This document shows, one piece after another, positions 36,813 through 50,400 of a DNA stretch of 64,000 nucleotides. Origin of the DNA: Callaeas wilsoni. Its lineage: Eukaryota > Chordata > Aves > Passeriformes > Callaeidae. Both the position numbers and the translations under genes were made by a program. Under the pieces are notes generated by a model. The model searched no databases. It saw nothing but the letters and a program-made list of their open reading frames with translations, and had not been told where the DNA came from. The DNA lies in the NCBI GenBank assembly GCA_013398955.1, contig VWPU01006252.1, positions 1 through 64,000 on the forward strand, read 5' to 3'. Position 1 is the stretch's first letter. Every line of letters starts with the position of its first letter.

Positions 36813-37001
36813 CAATGATCACTGCTGTACGATGAGAGACAAATTAATGAATCAAACATTACAGATTTCATCACATTCACTCATTTGCATTTAAGCTGGT
36901 TTCCAGCTCTGTCATGCATTTGCTTTTAAACGAGCCCCTGTGGATAGTGCTGCAATGTTTGATTCATTAATTTGTTTCTCAGTGTACAGCAGTGCTCACT
37001 G
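36813..37001. repeat. Foldback element: 52-bp inverted-repeat arms
   Basis: Arms 36813-36864 and 36950-37001 are reverse complements at 46 of 52 positions, including an uninterrupted 22-bp core (36839-36860 against 36954-36975). The 85-bp loop contains a small perfect hairpin, AGCTGG-TTT-CCAGCT (36894-36908), almost at the symmetry centre, and octamer-like ATTTGCAT at 36883-36890. Weak complementarity continues outward to about 36790 and 37022 with small gaps. The whole could fold into a stem of about 190-230 bases. Possible identities are a palindromic MITE-type DNA transposon relic, an ancient exapted palindromic repeat of the Eulor/UCON kind, or the template of a structured RNA. Sequence alone does not decide. 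Confidence 0.85.
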
Positions 37002-40000
37002 CTCAGTATATAGTGAAATACTTTGAAAATATTTGTTTTAACAACCTATCCTTTATTTTAACAAAGAAATAATAATCTTGAAGAAGGAAATGCTGGCCAT
37101 TTTGCAATGCAGCCCCTGCCAAATCTCCCAGTTGCTACCCCAGCCCATCGTTATACCGCTGTGATATTATCTGGATTAAATCTTCACAGCTTGCTTTCAC
37201 ATATTCTACAATTTCAGAAAGCTTTGAGCCAGCTCTTTGGTTCAGTATTATGATGCCAAATTCAACTCCTGGGAAGTTAAAGGTGGCTTTAAGCCTTTAC
37301 TCTCCAATCCTTGGACCACTCCCAAGCAGTGACTTAGATCAGCCTCCCGGACGCTCGGTGACATTCTGCCACCGCTGTGCCTGGTGCACCACTTCCTCCA
37401 CGTTACAGCAGCTTGGCAAAGCCATCTCTGTGAGAGCTGCAAAACTTTGGAACTGGTTTTTGGTTTGTAACAGCTTGAATTTGGTGACCTTACAGCACGC
37501 TGAAAGCACCATCTGTTTTAGAAGAAAAGACAGGCGTGTTCCCTGGCTGGCCAGTGCACAGGGATGGGTGTTTTGGTAATTAGATGGGTGGCTGAGTTCT
37601 CAAGTTCTTGTCTGAAGCTCAAATTTTATGTATTCTACTACAACATTGCTGTAGCAATCATTGCTCATGTTTAATTCCAAAGAAATGAATACTTATAGGC
37701 ATAAAGGCACATTGCAGCCAGGCTTTTGGCCACCTACAGAAGGTGGCTCTTCTCATCTTCAGGTGGATTCAACAGCACTCTGAATCTCCACTTGCTGGAA
37801 CACAAATCCAGTGGTCATTTGTGTTTTAGATGGCAAACTTAGGTGAAATTAGATCCAACCTAATGAAATCACATAAGGTTTATTTAAGCACAACAGGTTG
37901 CTTATGGTGCCTCTGAATTTCCATCACTTGTTTTTTATTCCAGACCACAGGCTAATCTCTGTGAGATGGAGCTGAGGTAGAGTTTCCTTTGAGGAGATGC
38001 TATGAAAATCAGCATAATTCTATTTAACGCTGCCTCAGCTCTTCCCAATACTTGTATTTTCAGTTTTATTTATTCACTAAAGAAAACAGATTCATTGACA
38101 TGCAAACGAGCTAGTGGTCTTAAACTATGAGTATGAAAGAGTCCTGCCATACTCCTCACTGATATCCTTTCCATTTACAGAAAACTCACATATCAATTAA
38201 ACTCACCTGTTAATTAAAAGCTCGTCTGGAAAATTCCTTGCTAGTTGGAAGCAAAAGAAAGTGTAAAAAGTATCTGAATGCTGGAGCTTTGAATTTTAAT
38301 TACTTACTCCCAGGTTTGTTTGTGATCCCTCAGGTGTTGGCTGGGCAACAGCAAAGAACTGGGAAAAAGAAACAAAATTATTTTTTAATTCCTGCTGTGG
38401 GGAAGAAAATGTATTGAGAAGGCTTCTAATTTTCTCTTCTTATCTTGTTTAGATTTACTCTTTATTAATGTACTTATAAGGGAGTATCTGCACAAAAAAA
38501 GAAAGATTCTGGAAGATTACAGGCATCTACAGTGAATAATTGTTCTCTAGATTTGATATCTTTTTTTTTAATAATATGAGAATTCCTATTGTGTTTGCCT
38601 CACAATGAAGAGCACAATTATAAATGAGAATGATGCTTATAAATTTGGAATAAAGGCTACAGTTTATCTCAGATCATCGATTATATATATGTATTAAATT
38701 TGATGTGCTGTTTATTTTATGTGCATCTAAATACAAAAGACATTAGCAGTTTTAATAAAAACTTGGGCAGTCATAGGAATTTGATCCCTCTCTCTAAATA
38801 CCCATATAATAATAGCTGGTGTTTTGACCATTTTCTTTCCTTCCTACATTTTTTAGAAAAATGATCTTTTTTAACAGAGCAGAATACTTCATCTAAAGAA
38901 AGAGAGTCTGTAAACTAAACATGGAGGTGGGGGATAGTTTTTCTGCTTTTCCTCATTAAAATAATAACCCTGTCCCCCTCCAAAGTCACAATATTTTAAT
39001 AACATGAATTTTTTTAGTGCCCCTTTATTAAGGATAAATATCAGAGATTCTGATTTGGATCACCAATTTTTCCAGTAGGAAAAATCATTTTGACATTTTA
39101 CAGAGGAACTCAGAGATTTCATGAGGTTTCTGATGAATCTTTACCTGTGAAAAATTTGGCCATCTGAGTCAGATGAAGATTTACACAATGAGTTCTCCGA
39201 GATGGGATGAGGACATTCATTTTTTTCTCAACACACACACAGAGCATGCATACATCTGTTTAAAAGGTTCAGTTAACTGTTAAACGACTACTCTTGCAAA
39301 TTGACTTGCAGGCAACTAGATGACAATAGAAAATGAAAGTGAAGTAACTCTGCTCATGTTAAGTAAGTTTTCTTCCTCAACACACTTAAGAGTTTCAAAT
39401 TGGAAAAAAAGGTCAAAAGGAACATACATGGTAAACAGTTTATTGACTATGTATATAACCCAAATCTAAATGTATTGAGTGAAAATACTAAGTAGAAACT
39501 GAGCACATGTGAGTGCAACAATTCCATACTTGTACTGGTCATAAGACAGTTAAAGAATCAGATGCTGCTTCAAAGTGCATTTAAGGGACTCGTAATGTTA
39601 AACAGCTCAGATTTCTCTTGCATTAAGTTAATGATGAAGGTTTCCTGATCAAATGAACAAGACTTCATGAACTGTGACTGCACAATTCATTTCTGGCTAT
39701 TACACTCAGCTGAGTGCTGCTGGTTTAGCAGTATATGTTCAGTTATATATTCAAGCAGAGACTTTTGCTCACTATATTCAGCTAAAAATTCTGAATATTG
39801 CGCAAGTCAGTAATTTTAGTAGCCTTAAATAAGTTAAAATATGGAAGTGCATTAGAGGTGGATGAAGAATAAACTATGAGAAATTCAATCACATTTTAAG
39901 AAATAAAGAAAGAAAGGAAAGGAAAAAAATCCTGAAAAGCAAGCAGTTATGTATCATCCATTTTTTTGGTAGCTAAATGTCTTTCAAATGGAGACAATAT

Positions 40001-43000
40001 ATTTTTTTACTGCAGTTTTCTGGAGGACAAGCCTTGTTAGCAGAATCTTATTTACAACAGAAAATACATTGCACTGGGAGTAGCCATGATACATTCAGAG
40101 ACCCAACCTACAATTACTGTGAATCTGTAATTTATAAAAGAATGCCCTATGAAAACTCAAACCCCAGCAGGTCGTGTGTAGGTGTGGTGCATCCCCACAC
40201 TCCCCTTTTGAGCGACATTAAACGCTCATTTGTGAGAGTAGGCAGCTTGTAAATATGACTCAAAATATTAACACATATTCTTTCTGGAAGAATGAGAATC
40301 TGAAAAAAGGACAATGCTATGTGCAGCCAGGCTTCTCCAAAGGGTGACACAGCTACCAAAGTGACTCCAAGATGATGAAAATACCTTTTAGAATATTTTA
40401 CATCCAAACAGCACATCTTTTATTCTCTACATTTCCAAGTGTCTCTCAAAGTGTGTTTTTTTTAAAGAGCAGTAAGAAGTTTTTATTCATCCATTCATGC
40501 TTGTTTTTTGTTATTCTTACTTGTTAACATCCAACATGAATTCCGGTATTTTTTGCATACTACTGTTAATTTCTGCTGCTTGGGGAGGGACTGGACTCTC
40601 TTCCTTTATGGCAGCTATCAGTGACTACTTCTCAATAGTAATGAAACAGAATCCTATATAAAAATGGCAAACCATATTAAACTTCTGTATGATCCTTGAT
40701 GATCTGCCAGCGTGTCTGATCCATTTCCAGAGTACACGAGTCTGGCTATGTGCCCTGGTTAATAAATAAAGAGTTCCTGTAAAACTTCTCTTTTCTTCTA
40801 CTGTCTTAACCCTCCATGTTGTTTGAAGAAATCCATATTATATTTCAGTCAGGATCTCTTCTCTTTTCTTACGAGAACATTAGTAGTGTCTTAGGTCTGA
40901 AATTTATAAATGAAGCAAAATTTTTCGCTAGCAAAGTTTTTGGCAAAATATTTTTCCACGTATTGCACAGTCTGTTATCATCATGATCAGCACAGATTTT
41001 GTAAGTCCCAACAGCCTGGTCTCCTATGAGTGAGAAATTTCACTTCTCCAAATGAAGTGAAGGATAATGCATGGGATTTAGCATGGAAATCATTCGCTCA
41101 CTGTTGAGTGCTTTTCTGGTTCTCCTTCTTGGCAAATATAAAAAAAATACATCCATCATTATGCTTGGTAGTACAGACATGTACCAACTGAGAGATAGAC
41201 TCCAGCTCCCAAAACATTTTCAAAAGTTGCCACTAAAATTTATGAGTGCTGAAATTAAAAAACTGTAGCCACTGCCACCTTGATCTGCATCTGTAAAACT
41301 TCTGCAAGATATCATTAACCAATCCCTTATAAATTAAAAACTGATTTGGGATCTACTGTTATATTTACTATTATTCAATATTATCTATAAAAATCATGTT
41401 TAATATATTTTAGACACATAAACTGCTAGTTTAATTTCTACATGATCTGCTTTTCTACATTTCTGTATGGTGCAGAGGAGGGAAGTATGGGGCTCCTCCC
41501 TCAGGACAGACCTGCCTAGGCTTGGTTTAGTGGCAGAGCAGCACAGGACACTCCCCAGCTGATCACAGGTAGCGTGGGATAATTTCCCAGCCTCTCATAT
41601 TTCACACCCAAAAGAGTGTGGGATGGCATCAAAAACTGCATTCTCCAGAGCTATGCAGGGCAGCTCTTTGTCAAATCTGACAGTTTTTCCAACCCTGCAA
41701 CTGAGAGGGGAAAACAAATTCAGAACATGAGCCCACATTTTAGGCTTGCATGGGAGGTGCCTCTGCTTTTGGATGAACACTGCCAGGATTGGGGCCCAGA
41801 GCACATTTTTTCCTACAGGCATCACGACCTTTCAGCAATTTGTGAATCCCCAATTTATACCAAAATATTATGGTGATGCCTTTTGCTAATTTCAAGGATT
41901 TATAAATGAGGATGGAATACTTTGTTAGCAGAAAAGAAAGCACAGTTCCATAGACCAGGGAAGGACCTGAGCAGAGCAACAATCATACTACAAATGTCAG
42001 AGCTGAGCGATTTCCACACAAATAAAGTGAAGCTGCCGTCGGCAAACAGTTCCAGGCTTGCGGAGCCAGAGCGGTGCTGTGGGCACTGCTGCAGCCCCGG
42101 GGTCACCCCGCGGGGAGCAGGTGGTGTGGCACTCGCAGGGGCTGTGACACCGACAGCCAGCATCGCAGCTCTGCCCTACAAACTGGGGCTCCAAGCAACG
42201 CAAGATCAACACTGCTAAGCGACCCCCACGCCCCTTTCACAAACCAAACAGCTCAAGTTAGGATCTTTTACTTCGCAAGAAAATGCAGAGGCTCTTCTTT
42301 TCTCTTTAGTTTGCAACTTCCTAGAAGAGAAAGAGGAAATAGGGAAGATGCAACATCTGTATCCTGTAGCTGGCGAGAGCCCACGGTTTCACATTCTCTC
42401 ACCCGAGCATCACAGAGGTGTGCCAGCTGACCACGGCCTGCCTTGTGATACACACAGCTGATGCATCAGGTTGGATTCTGCAGGAGAATGAGGAGAAATG
42501 AGGCTCTAGGCCTCACAATTAGAGTGTTGTGCCACGGGATGAAAGTAAACTTTTTTAAGGCAGGAAAGCCAGCTATTGCAACAAGGCTGGCTTCCAGTTT
42601 TTCACACCAAAGCTGTTGCTTCTTCTTGAAACCAACTCATTAGTAAAACACTTCTGCATCTCATCTACAACTCAAGACTGACAATTCAAAGTCTAATTAA
42701 CCTCAGAAATGCTTGCAGTTCAGTTATCACCTTATTTACCCAGAGTTTGTCCAGTCTAGCTTTCTGTCCTCCTGTTCTGACCATCTATTCTTGTTATGTC
42801 AAATTAAACATCCCGTTTTAGCCAGATTCCAATATTCAGTCAGAGTGAAAGCCTCTGGTATCTAAAATATTAATCAGCATTTTTTAAATAGTATAGAATA
42901 TATTTAATTTAAAAATTGGTGAGCCAGCTAAATAATGACTCTGACTAACAAAATCACATATTTTGAGATTTTTGAAGTTTGATAAGAATAAATGGGAGAT

Positions 43001-44531
43001 TTTCAGAAGGACTAAGCACTCAAGGTGTTTCCCTTGTGGCATTTCTATCCAGGCATTCAAAAGTGGTCATTTCACATAATGAGAATATTTGAAAGTGTGG
43101 TCATTCAGTATTTAAAGGATGAACAAACTTTTCAAAAACATTGCCCTGCTGTCTCTAATCACAGTGTGCTGGTGTCTTAGGTTAACAATAATTAGAGATG
43201 AAATTCCTGAAATGATAACTGAACACCTTTCACGAGCCCTGAAATTCATAAAGACAATAACCTCTCCTCCTCAATGCATTCAGTATTTTCAATGTGAAAC
43301 ACTACTATTGTTTCAGCTGCTCTGTAATCTCTTTCTGAACCACGACGCCACGCAAGGATTGTAATCCTCTGCTGTTGTACAGGGTAACCAGAGTTTTTTG
43401 ACATTTAAAATATCTAGCGGCATGACAAGACGTTGTATTTGCATATACATAAATTGTGCCAGGGAAACTCAATGAGTGACAAACCATCAACAGCAAGCTG
43501 CAGCATTGCCTGTGGCTTTCACATCAAGCATGGCTGCATATAAAAATGTTACAGTGCTGAAGAAAAGCAGCCTGACCGCCACAGCATCTGTTTTATATAT
43601 ACTCCTCTGAAAAAGAGAATTCATCCTTTAAAAACTACTGCAAAGGAGAAAACTACTTATTGTATTTCTTAGAAACCTCCTTGTATTTTCAATCCATTGA
43701 GGGAGAAAAAAGTTTCCTTTACAATATGATAGTTGACATCAACTTCTGTGTGAGAATTTTCTTCCCCATCCATCCCTGACTATCTGCAGTGGTATCTCCT
43801 GAGGTTAAACCAGGCTGTGATGCCTGTGAAAGGTTTGTTATAGCTTCCTACGGCATCCCACCGGCGCCTCTCCCCTCACCTGAAGAAGCAGCTGGACTGT
43901 ACAACTAAACCTGTGGCTAGTGAGGATTAATGTCACAGAAAAGTAAAACATGGATTGGTTTTCATGTGACTGATAGTGCATATATTCCTCAGAATCACAG
44001 CAGAGTCCAGGGGGACATTTCATGCAGTTCAAACAAGCAACTCATGCAAACCATCTGCAGCTTAACCACATGACAGACCCAGAGGTGATTTCAGAGTTGC
44101 CAGTGAAACAAACTCCGATTCCTCCCAGAGAGACAAATACTGCTGCAAAACAATGCCGAACGTTTCACACCTTGGCCTGAGCCTTGTGAGAGCTGACCAA
44201 AAGAAAAGGAGAATAAAGTAACAAAGAAAATAAGAGCTAAAAAAGAAACCAAATTATACTTTAAAAAACCCCTGGAGCTAGAAACTAATTCACAAAGTAA
44301 AACCACTCTTTGTTGCATAACTCCCTGCTTTCTCTCCAGCTAGCAGGGTTATGGACTGTACAAGCACCAAATTTAGCATTTTTTACTTTCGGCTAAGACA
44401 ATTGTACAATGCAAGATGAAAACTGAGTGTGGAAATAGGTATTCAATTCCTCTGCTGAAGGCTTTTTAGTTTTCTTATGATGTCAATTTTTTAAAACATT
44501 GCTGATGGATCCAAACTAGTATAACAGGAAA
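37002..44531. other. AT-rich non-coding stretch
   Basis: No gene recognised. A purine-rich run (AAAGAAAGAAAGGAAAGGAA-like) lies at about 39898-39929. About 38460-38700 and 40900-41000 are AT-rich without open frames. A GC- and CpG-richer patch lies at 42040-42190. Confidence 0.5.
42040..42190. other. Small GC- and CpG-enriched patch
   Basis: The patch holds CCCCGGGGTCACCCCGCGGG and about ten CpG dinucleotides within 150 bases, in otherwise CpG-poor DNA. Both strands have open frames here (118 codons plus, 87 minus), as expected from GC content. It could be an isolated exon, a small orphan CpG island or a GC-rich repeat remnant. Confidence 0.35.
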
Positions 44532-44645
44532 TAATCATAGTATCTCTTAGGTTGGAAAAGACCTTTAAAATCACCAAGCCCAAATGTTACCCAAGCACTG
44601 CCAAGGCCATCACTAAGCCATGTCCCTGTCTGGCTGACACGACCT
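44532..44645 (-). mobile_element. CR1 LINE 3'-end fragment
   Basis: The plus-strand text AATCATAGTATCTCTTAGG, then TTGGAAAAGACCTTTAAAAT, CACCAAGCCCAAATGTTACC and GCACTGCCAAGGCCATCACT is the well-known reverse complement of the avian CR1 3' end. The element is therefore on the minus strand, 3' end at about 44532. It is truncated to about 110 bp. Confidence 0.9.
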
Positions 44646-47376
44646 GGTATGATGCACCACAAGATGACTTCTGAGTTTAAAGAAAGAAAAGATCCCCCAA
44701 CCGGCTTTATCAGTTTCAGTGACTCACATATTCCACTAACTTGCTTCTGAACCTCCCTTTAGGAATTGCTACGTTTTCTCTGTCTGTAAATTCTGATGTA
44801 GTGAATGGTATCGGGCCTGGAAAGTGCCTTTTCATAGTGAACACCTCATCCAACTGCTTTTACTTTGTGAAGATAATTTTTTAGCAAAGCAGTACAATAT
44901 ACTTCCTTCCTTCTTGGAAGTCTCTGTGTTCTCAGTTGCTATTTCAAATTAACCTAGATATGGAGATTAAACAACCATTTGGGAAAAAGTGCTAATCAGA
45001 GGGAAATAACACTGTCTAGTGTTTCTCAGCCAGAGTGGCTTTGGTGGGGATTAAGTCTGTAGCACAGAAAACAGAGATGGCTCTTAGAAATAAGAAATGA
45101 AACCATCTATTTTCTGTGACCTCCTACAATAAACAAGGCTTGAGCACAGCAGCTGTGAGAATCCCCTGCATATGCTGGCTGATGGCAATCCAGGGTGAGT
45201 TGATTTCAGGCCGTATCCCTTGTGAATGACTGCAAAGCTGGCTTATTCATTTTGTGGCTGCATTCCAGTGCCAAGGTTTATCTCCCCAGTCTCGCAATCC
45301 TCTGTGCACACAGCTCTCCGTAGGAAGTCCCAAATAAAATTCTCTTCATCACTACAAAACTGAGTACTGAGAGCTGGCTTTTGCAATCACCATCCTTCTT
45401 CCATCACTTGCTGAGCCTGGGGGGCTGCACAGAGGGGGGACCCTTGGTATTCAAGGGGCTGAGTGTTCCTGAAGATGGACAGATCAGACTCACAAGTCTG
45501 AGGACAAGCCTGTGCTGTTAAAATTATCTTTATAGCCAAAGGAAATAGACTTCACAGTCAAATAGAAATAGAAGGAAACAAAAAAATCATCGGAGCCTCT
45601 GGAAGCTGTCACCAATTTTAGGAAAGAACAGTGATCCTAAATGTCAGGAAGTTGTTTGCATCTGTGATCTCACACCATCAGAGACAGCAGAGGGTCAGGT
45701 AACACTTCTCCGAATTTCAGCCACCAGCAGGTAATGCAGAGGGGTCTCTGAGCCTCCCTGCTATGGCTTATCAGAAAAAGATACCTGCCCCACTTGAAAT
45801 TTTTGGTGAGTCCTAGCGTGCCTCAGCCACCCTTGGATTGATGCCACTGGTCACAGAAAGCTCAGCTTACTTAAAATATAACAACTCCCATACTCAGTAA
45901 GTCAAACGTCTCCTTCCATGGCTACCTTGATTCCTGTGTTACTGACAAGAAAGGCTCATAGCAGTATTAAGTCAGTTTATAGTTTTTAGCTTATATTTTG
46001 TAAAACTGTGTTTTTCAAAAGAGTATATGAATAATCAAAGTAGAAATAATGAGACAAATCAGCAAACGCAGTAATTTCTATGTGTAAAATAGTTTGAAAT
46101 CAGAAATTGGAGTTATATTTATACTAATGACAACCTTAACATCCTAACGGGCTCCATTTTTTGCATAAAAATGATACATTTTAAATATCTAAAATCTTGA
46201 TGGGGATTTTATACTCTGTTTATGTTAAACCAAAAAAGTGAACTTAAAGTAATCATGTAAATTGAATGATAATAAGAGTTCTTTTATATTTTTAGACTAC
46301 TTCAAATGAATAATTTAAAAGGCATCAAGCAAAATATTTTATTAACATAAACTTAATGGTATATTTTTATAGTATCTGATTTTCAAAAATTTGTGCTAAG
46401 GCATTATCATAATCAGCTCATGACAGTAGTATGCCATTTCACATGCTTTTATTTTTCACTAATGTACTCCCTGGCACAGACACTAAGTCTAACCTTTATT
46501 CCTGAGCTATCACTTCTGCCTTTATTAAAATACTTGTAATTTGTTAGCGTCTACACAAATCTAAAATAAAGAGGCCCCTGCTCTGCGAACTGAAATTTCT
46601 GTTAGGATGAATTCCAATGATAAATTCAAGGCCCAACAGTGAGATGTTCCAGCGCTCTCAGACAAAGAGAAAGAAAATGAAAAGGATCAGCCAGGGTGTG
46701 TGACACAAAACTGGTATTATGTTGTGAAACCAAGGCAATTACAGAGTGTTAGAGATTTCCTTGCCATTCCCTAGCTAGAAAAAGGAAAAAAAAAACCAAA
46801 AAACACCTTACTCAGTGCCAGCTTAAGGACAGGGAAAATGATCCCACAAGCATAACATTTAAGTTCTGGTTCCAAGTACAACTTCTCTCAAAACAACCAC
46901 CTACTATGCGGCAGGTATGAGTTTGTAAAACCTCACAAAACCTACATTTAAGCTTCATTAAAAGGCACAAAGTTTATACTACATTTAATTTTTTTTAAAA
47001 GAATCATTTCATGCAATTTACTCAAATGTTTTTTTCCAGATAAATAGGGATGCTCTTTTTATTTCTTCTGTCATCCCAAGTAAAGGACAAATACCACTCT
47101 TGTTCTAATCAGACAGCTCTCATCAATAATCAATGTAAACCCGACTTTTTTTATCTGTGATTGCACTTTCTAATGCCCACTGGTTTATTATCTATTCCAA
47201 AATCATTGTTTATCATAAATTCTGACATAAATGTACCCCCGTTTAGTGGGATGGAGCATTGCCATTGGCTTTTCTGGGAATAAATAGAGAGAGCTGAAGC
47301 CAGTCATGAGCAGAACGAAGAGGAAGCAATTGCAGACGTAGGGCTATGGAAACAAACTTGGCATGTTTAATTACCC

Positions 47377-47403
47377 TTATCAAAGGACTCGATACTTTGA
47401 TAA
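47377..47403. promoter_or_regulatory. Inverted pair of TCF/LEF-like motifs
   Basis: TTATCAAAG (47377-47385) and CTTTGATAA (47395-47403) are exact reverse complements separated by nine bases. Each contains ATCAAAG/CTTTGAT, the core recognised by TCF/LEF HMG proteins. Two facing sites with near one-turn spacing could be a small enhancer element. Chance is not excluded in AT-rich DNA. Confidence 0.3.
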
Positions 47404-50400
47404 TATACTGTGTAAAAATGCTGTAACATTTGAGAATAGTTTGAATTAAAAATTCCAATTGATGGTTTGTCAAAATAAAATATAAAAAGGCTATGAGGGT
47501 AAATATGCAGCCTCATGAGTCTTCTTCAGTACTTCAGTGTCTTAATAATCACCAGTAAACATTTGAAGCCCCCAAAATGTTCAAATGATTAATTTAAAAA
47601 AGAAACAAAGCAGAAAGATTTTTGAATGTGGAATCCTATGACAGACTTCAAAGATTCCTTGAAAAGAGAACACTTTGTGATGGAAATATTTTTCCTCGGG
47701 GGTTTTCTACCACCATGTGAAATTTTAGATGTTTTTCCCAGAATGTTGTGCCCATTCTATTACCATCTTCTCTACAGCAGCAAGAAAATTATTAAAATAT
47801 GAGAAGATGAAGAAAATCCACAAAGTTACTTGGTCTCACAAGTTTTGAATTAGGGGAATACATGATGTTTTTTTCACTCTAATGAAAAAAAAAACAGTTT
47901 GTAAGGAAAACATCATAAAATTTAAGGCAATAAAATCTTCTCATACTGTGGGTTGGTTTTGTTTGTTTGTCTTTAAATTGTGAATGACACAATAAAGATT
48001 ATTTTTTTAATCTTATTTATTAAACACTCCTAGAGGTACACTGGAGTTCCTCTTGGAGTTCCATGTGTTTGGCAGAGAAATTCACCCTGTGCAAAGTCTT
48101 AGTTCAAAACCTAAATATGAAACACCCCACTTAGATTTTGAAATCTCAGAGGACTCTGCTCTGCAGTAACTGCTGTTTCCTAAATATACATCTTGTGTTG
48201 GTTTATATGTGCACCCTTTTATTGAAAACATGTCTACAAGGTTGTAAAAAATTTTAAAAAAACCCACAGATATCACTTAGTTCTATCACTTCCTTTAGAG
48301 AGAACAAAAATGAAAAAAATCCCGAATCCTAAAATAATATACAAAAAAACCCCTCAAAATAAACCAACAGAATATTGTTCTGATGTTATTTAGGTAGTAA
48401 ACAGAATAGTTAATGGAATTTATTATTCTTTAAATACTTGAGCTGCTAGAACCTACTCCAATTCCAATCCAGGTTATCAAAAATTTCCAGTAACTCATAA
48501 ATGAAAGGAAAAGTAAACACAATGAAATATCTATTATTTCTAAAGCTGAGGATTTTCCTATTATAGTCACGTCAGAATCTTTTTTTCTTTTTCTACTCCA
48601 ATGACGTGTTACATTAGCATCAATTAATCACTGGAAAAAAATGACCAAGTGAATTTTTACATTCTCATTTCCTAAAATCTTTAAACCCAGACTGAATGGA
48701 TTTCCAAAAGATACTATTCATAAAAACAAGTCATTCCTCTTATACAGGAATAATTAGATAAAGACCCACTCTGTGCACAGATGCAGAAATCGGATTACAT
48801 GACCTTTCTGACATAAAATCACATCTCTAACTCCATCAAACTGATGAACAAAGCATCCGGAAAAGTGGAACCCAGAGAAAGGCTCATCCATCACCTCCTC
48901 TGCACCGTGGAGGTCCCGGTGTTAATTTGGGACGCACAGACCAGAGATGTGCTGTGAGAGGACTCTGTCGGCTGGGGCAAGGCTGCAGAGGAAATAAGCC
49001 GCCAGGAAAAGCTTGTATTCAGCTGTGGAAAAGGAGAGCTCTTTAATATGTTGCAGAGGTGACTAATTGGGAACATTTAGAAATCATGCAGGCAGAAAAA
49101 ACCAAATGATGTTACACAAAATTTTTTAGATACTAAGATGTAAATTTCACAAATCAAACTTGTGCTCAAAATTGGGCTACGGTGATGATCAGCACCCATG
49201 TTGAGGGAAAAGTTTCATCCATCAGTAGGAAATTGCTGAAAATTCAACTCCATAGAGAAATATATCACTTTGATTTTCCTGCTGCAAAATATCAATATAT
49301 TAAAAATTTTAAAAGAGATAGGTTTGCTGTGAGGGCTGGCTGAATGGCCAAACCTGACCCCCTGCACACCCTCCTACTATGTCTCTACTTTGTAAAAACA
49401 TTAATTATTAAGAGCATGGCAGCCTTTTCCCGCAGTTTTATTCTCCTTACATTTGTTATATTGACAGCACCTTTAGGATAAATATTTAGGTCTAATTCCA
49501 TTGAAGTGTACCCAAATCACCTAATGGGAAATAAAAATCACTACAGCTATATCTAAATATTGATACATTGTCCTGTTGTTTACACTTCTTTTAATAGAAC
49601 TTATTTTATTTCTAATAACAACCCCTCCCTGGAAATCAAGGATGTGAGATGTCTCCTTTCAGCTAAGCTGAGAGATTCTCTAACATTGCCCCTTCTTGCT
49701 TAACCAGCTAAAGAAAACCTAGGAATTCTCATTCCTGAAGGAAAAAGAGAAGAAGTTCAAATAAATAAGCCTGACCTTCTGGCAGTTGCTGTATTGTCCC
49801 CTTTGTCCTGTTCTCCATGAATGGAGAACAATCAGGATTAGTGTCTCCTCTGGAAGTTCTGGGAACTGATCAAATCAGACCGTACTGGTGAGTGTTCCTG
49901 AAAATGTTTTTGTAAGACTGGCTCAAGGTTCCCCAGCCACAACTGGAGGTAAAGCCTTGATAATCCAGAAGAGAACAATTTCTAAATTATTATGCTTATG
50001 CTTATGACAGGGACTTACAGTCAGACCTGCATTTTTCCTTTTTTTCCTTTCCTCCTAACAGGACAAGGCCCTCACTGGAAGTCATTGTCAAAGACATTCA
50101 GCCTGGAGTTGTCTGAGTAATCAGACAAAATGTTGTTTTGGAGTGTGGAGGTGACCAGATTTTGTAAATCAAGTGGAAGAGCTTATTAGAGACAGAAAGC
50201 TCCGTGTCAGGTCTCCAGAGGAGAGTCGCAGAGGTGGATGGAACTGATTTGGTGGCCTTAGTTCTCTACTGTTTAATGCAGGCAGGAAACAGGATCCACA
50301 GTTTTCTGTGGCCTCCATGCTGTGGTTATTTTCTGCTGAATAGCACAGGAAAAAAAAAGCTTTTATATGTATTTTTGGAAGTAGAATTCTTGCAGGGGTG

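Noticed and set aside
49330..49365. Possible CR1 internal piece (GGCTGGCTGAATGGCC)
   Set aside because: The resemblance covers fewer than 20 bases and does not continue on either side.
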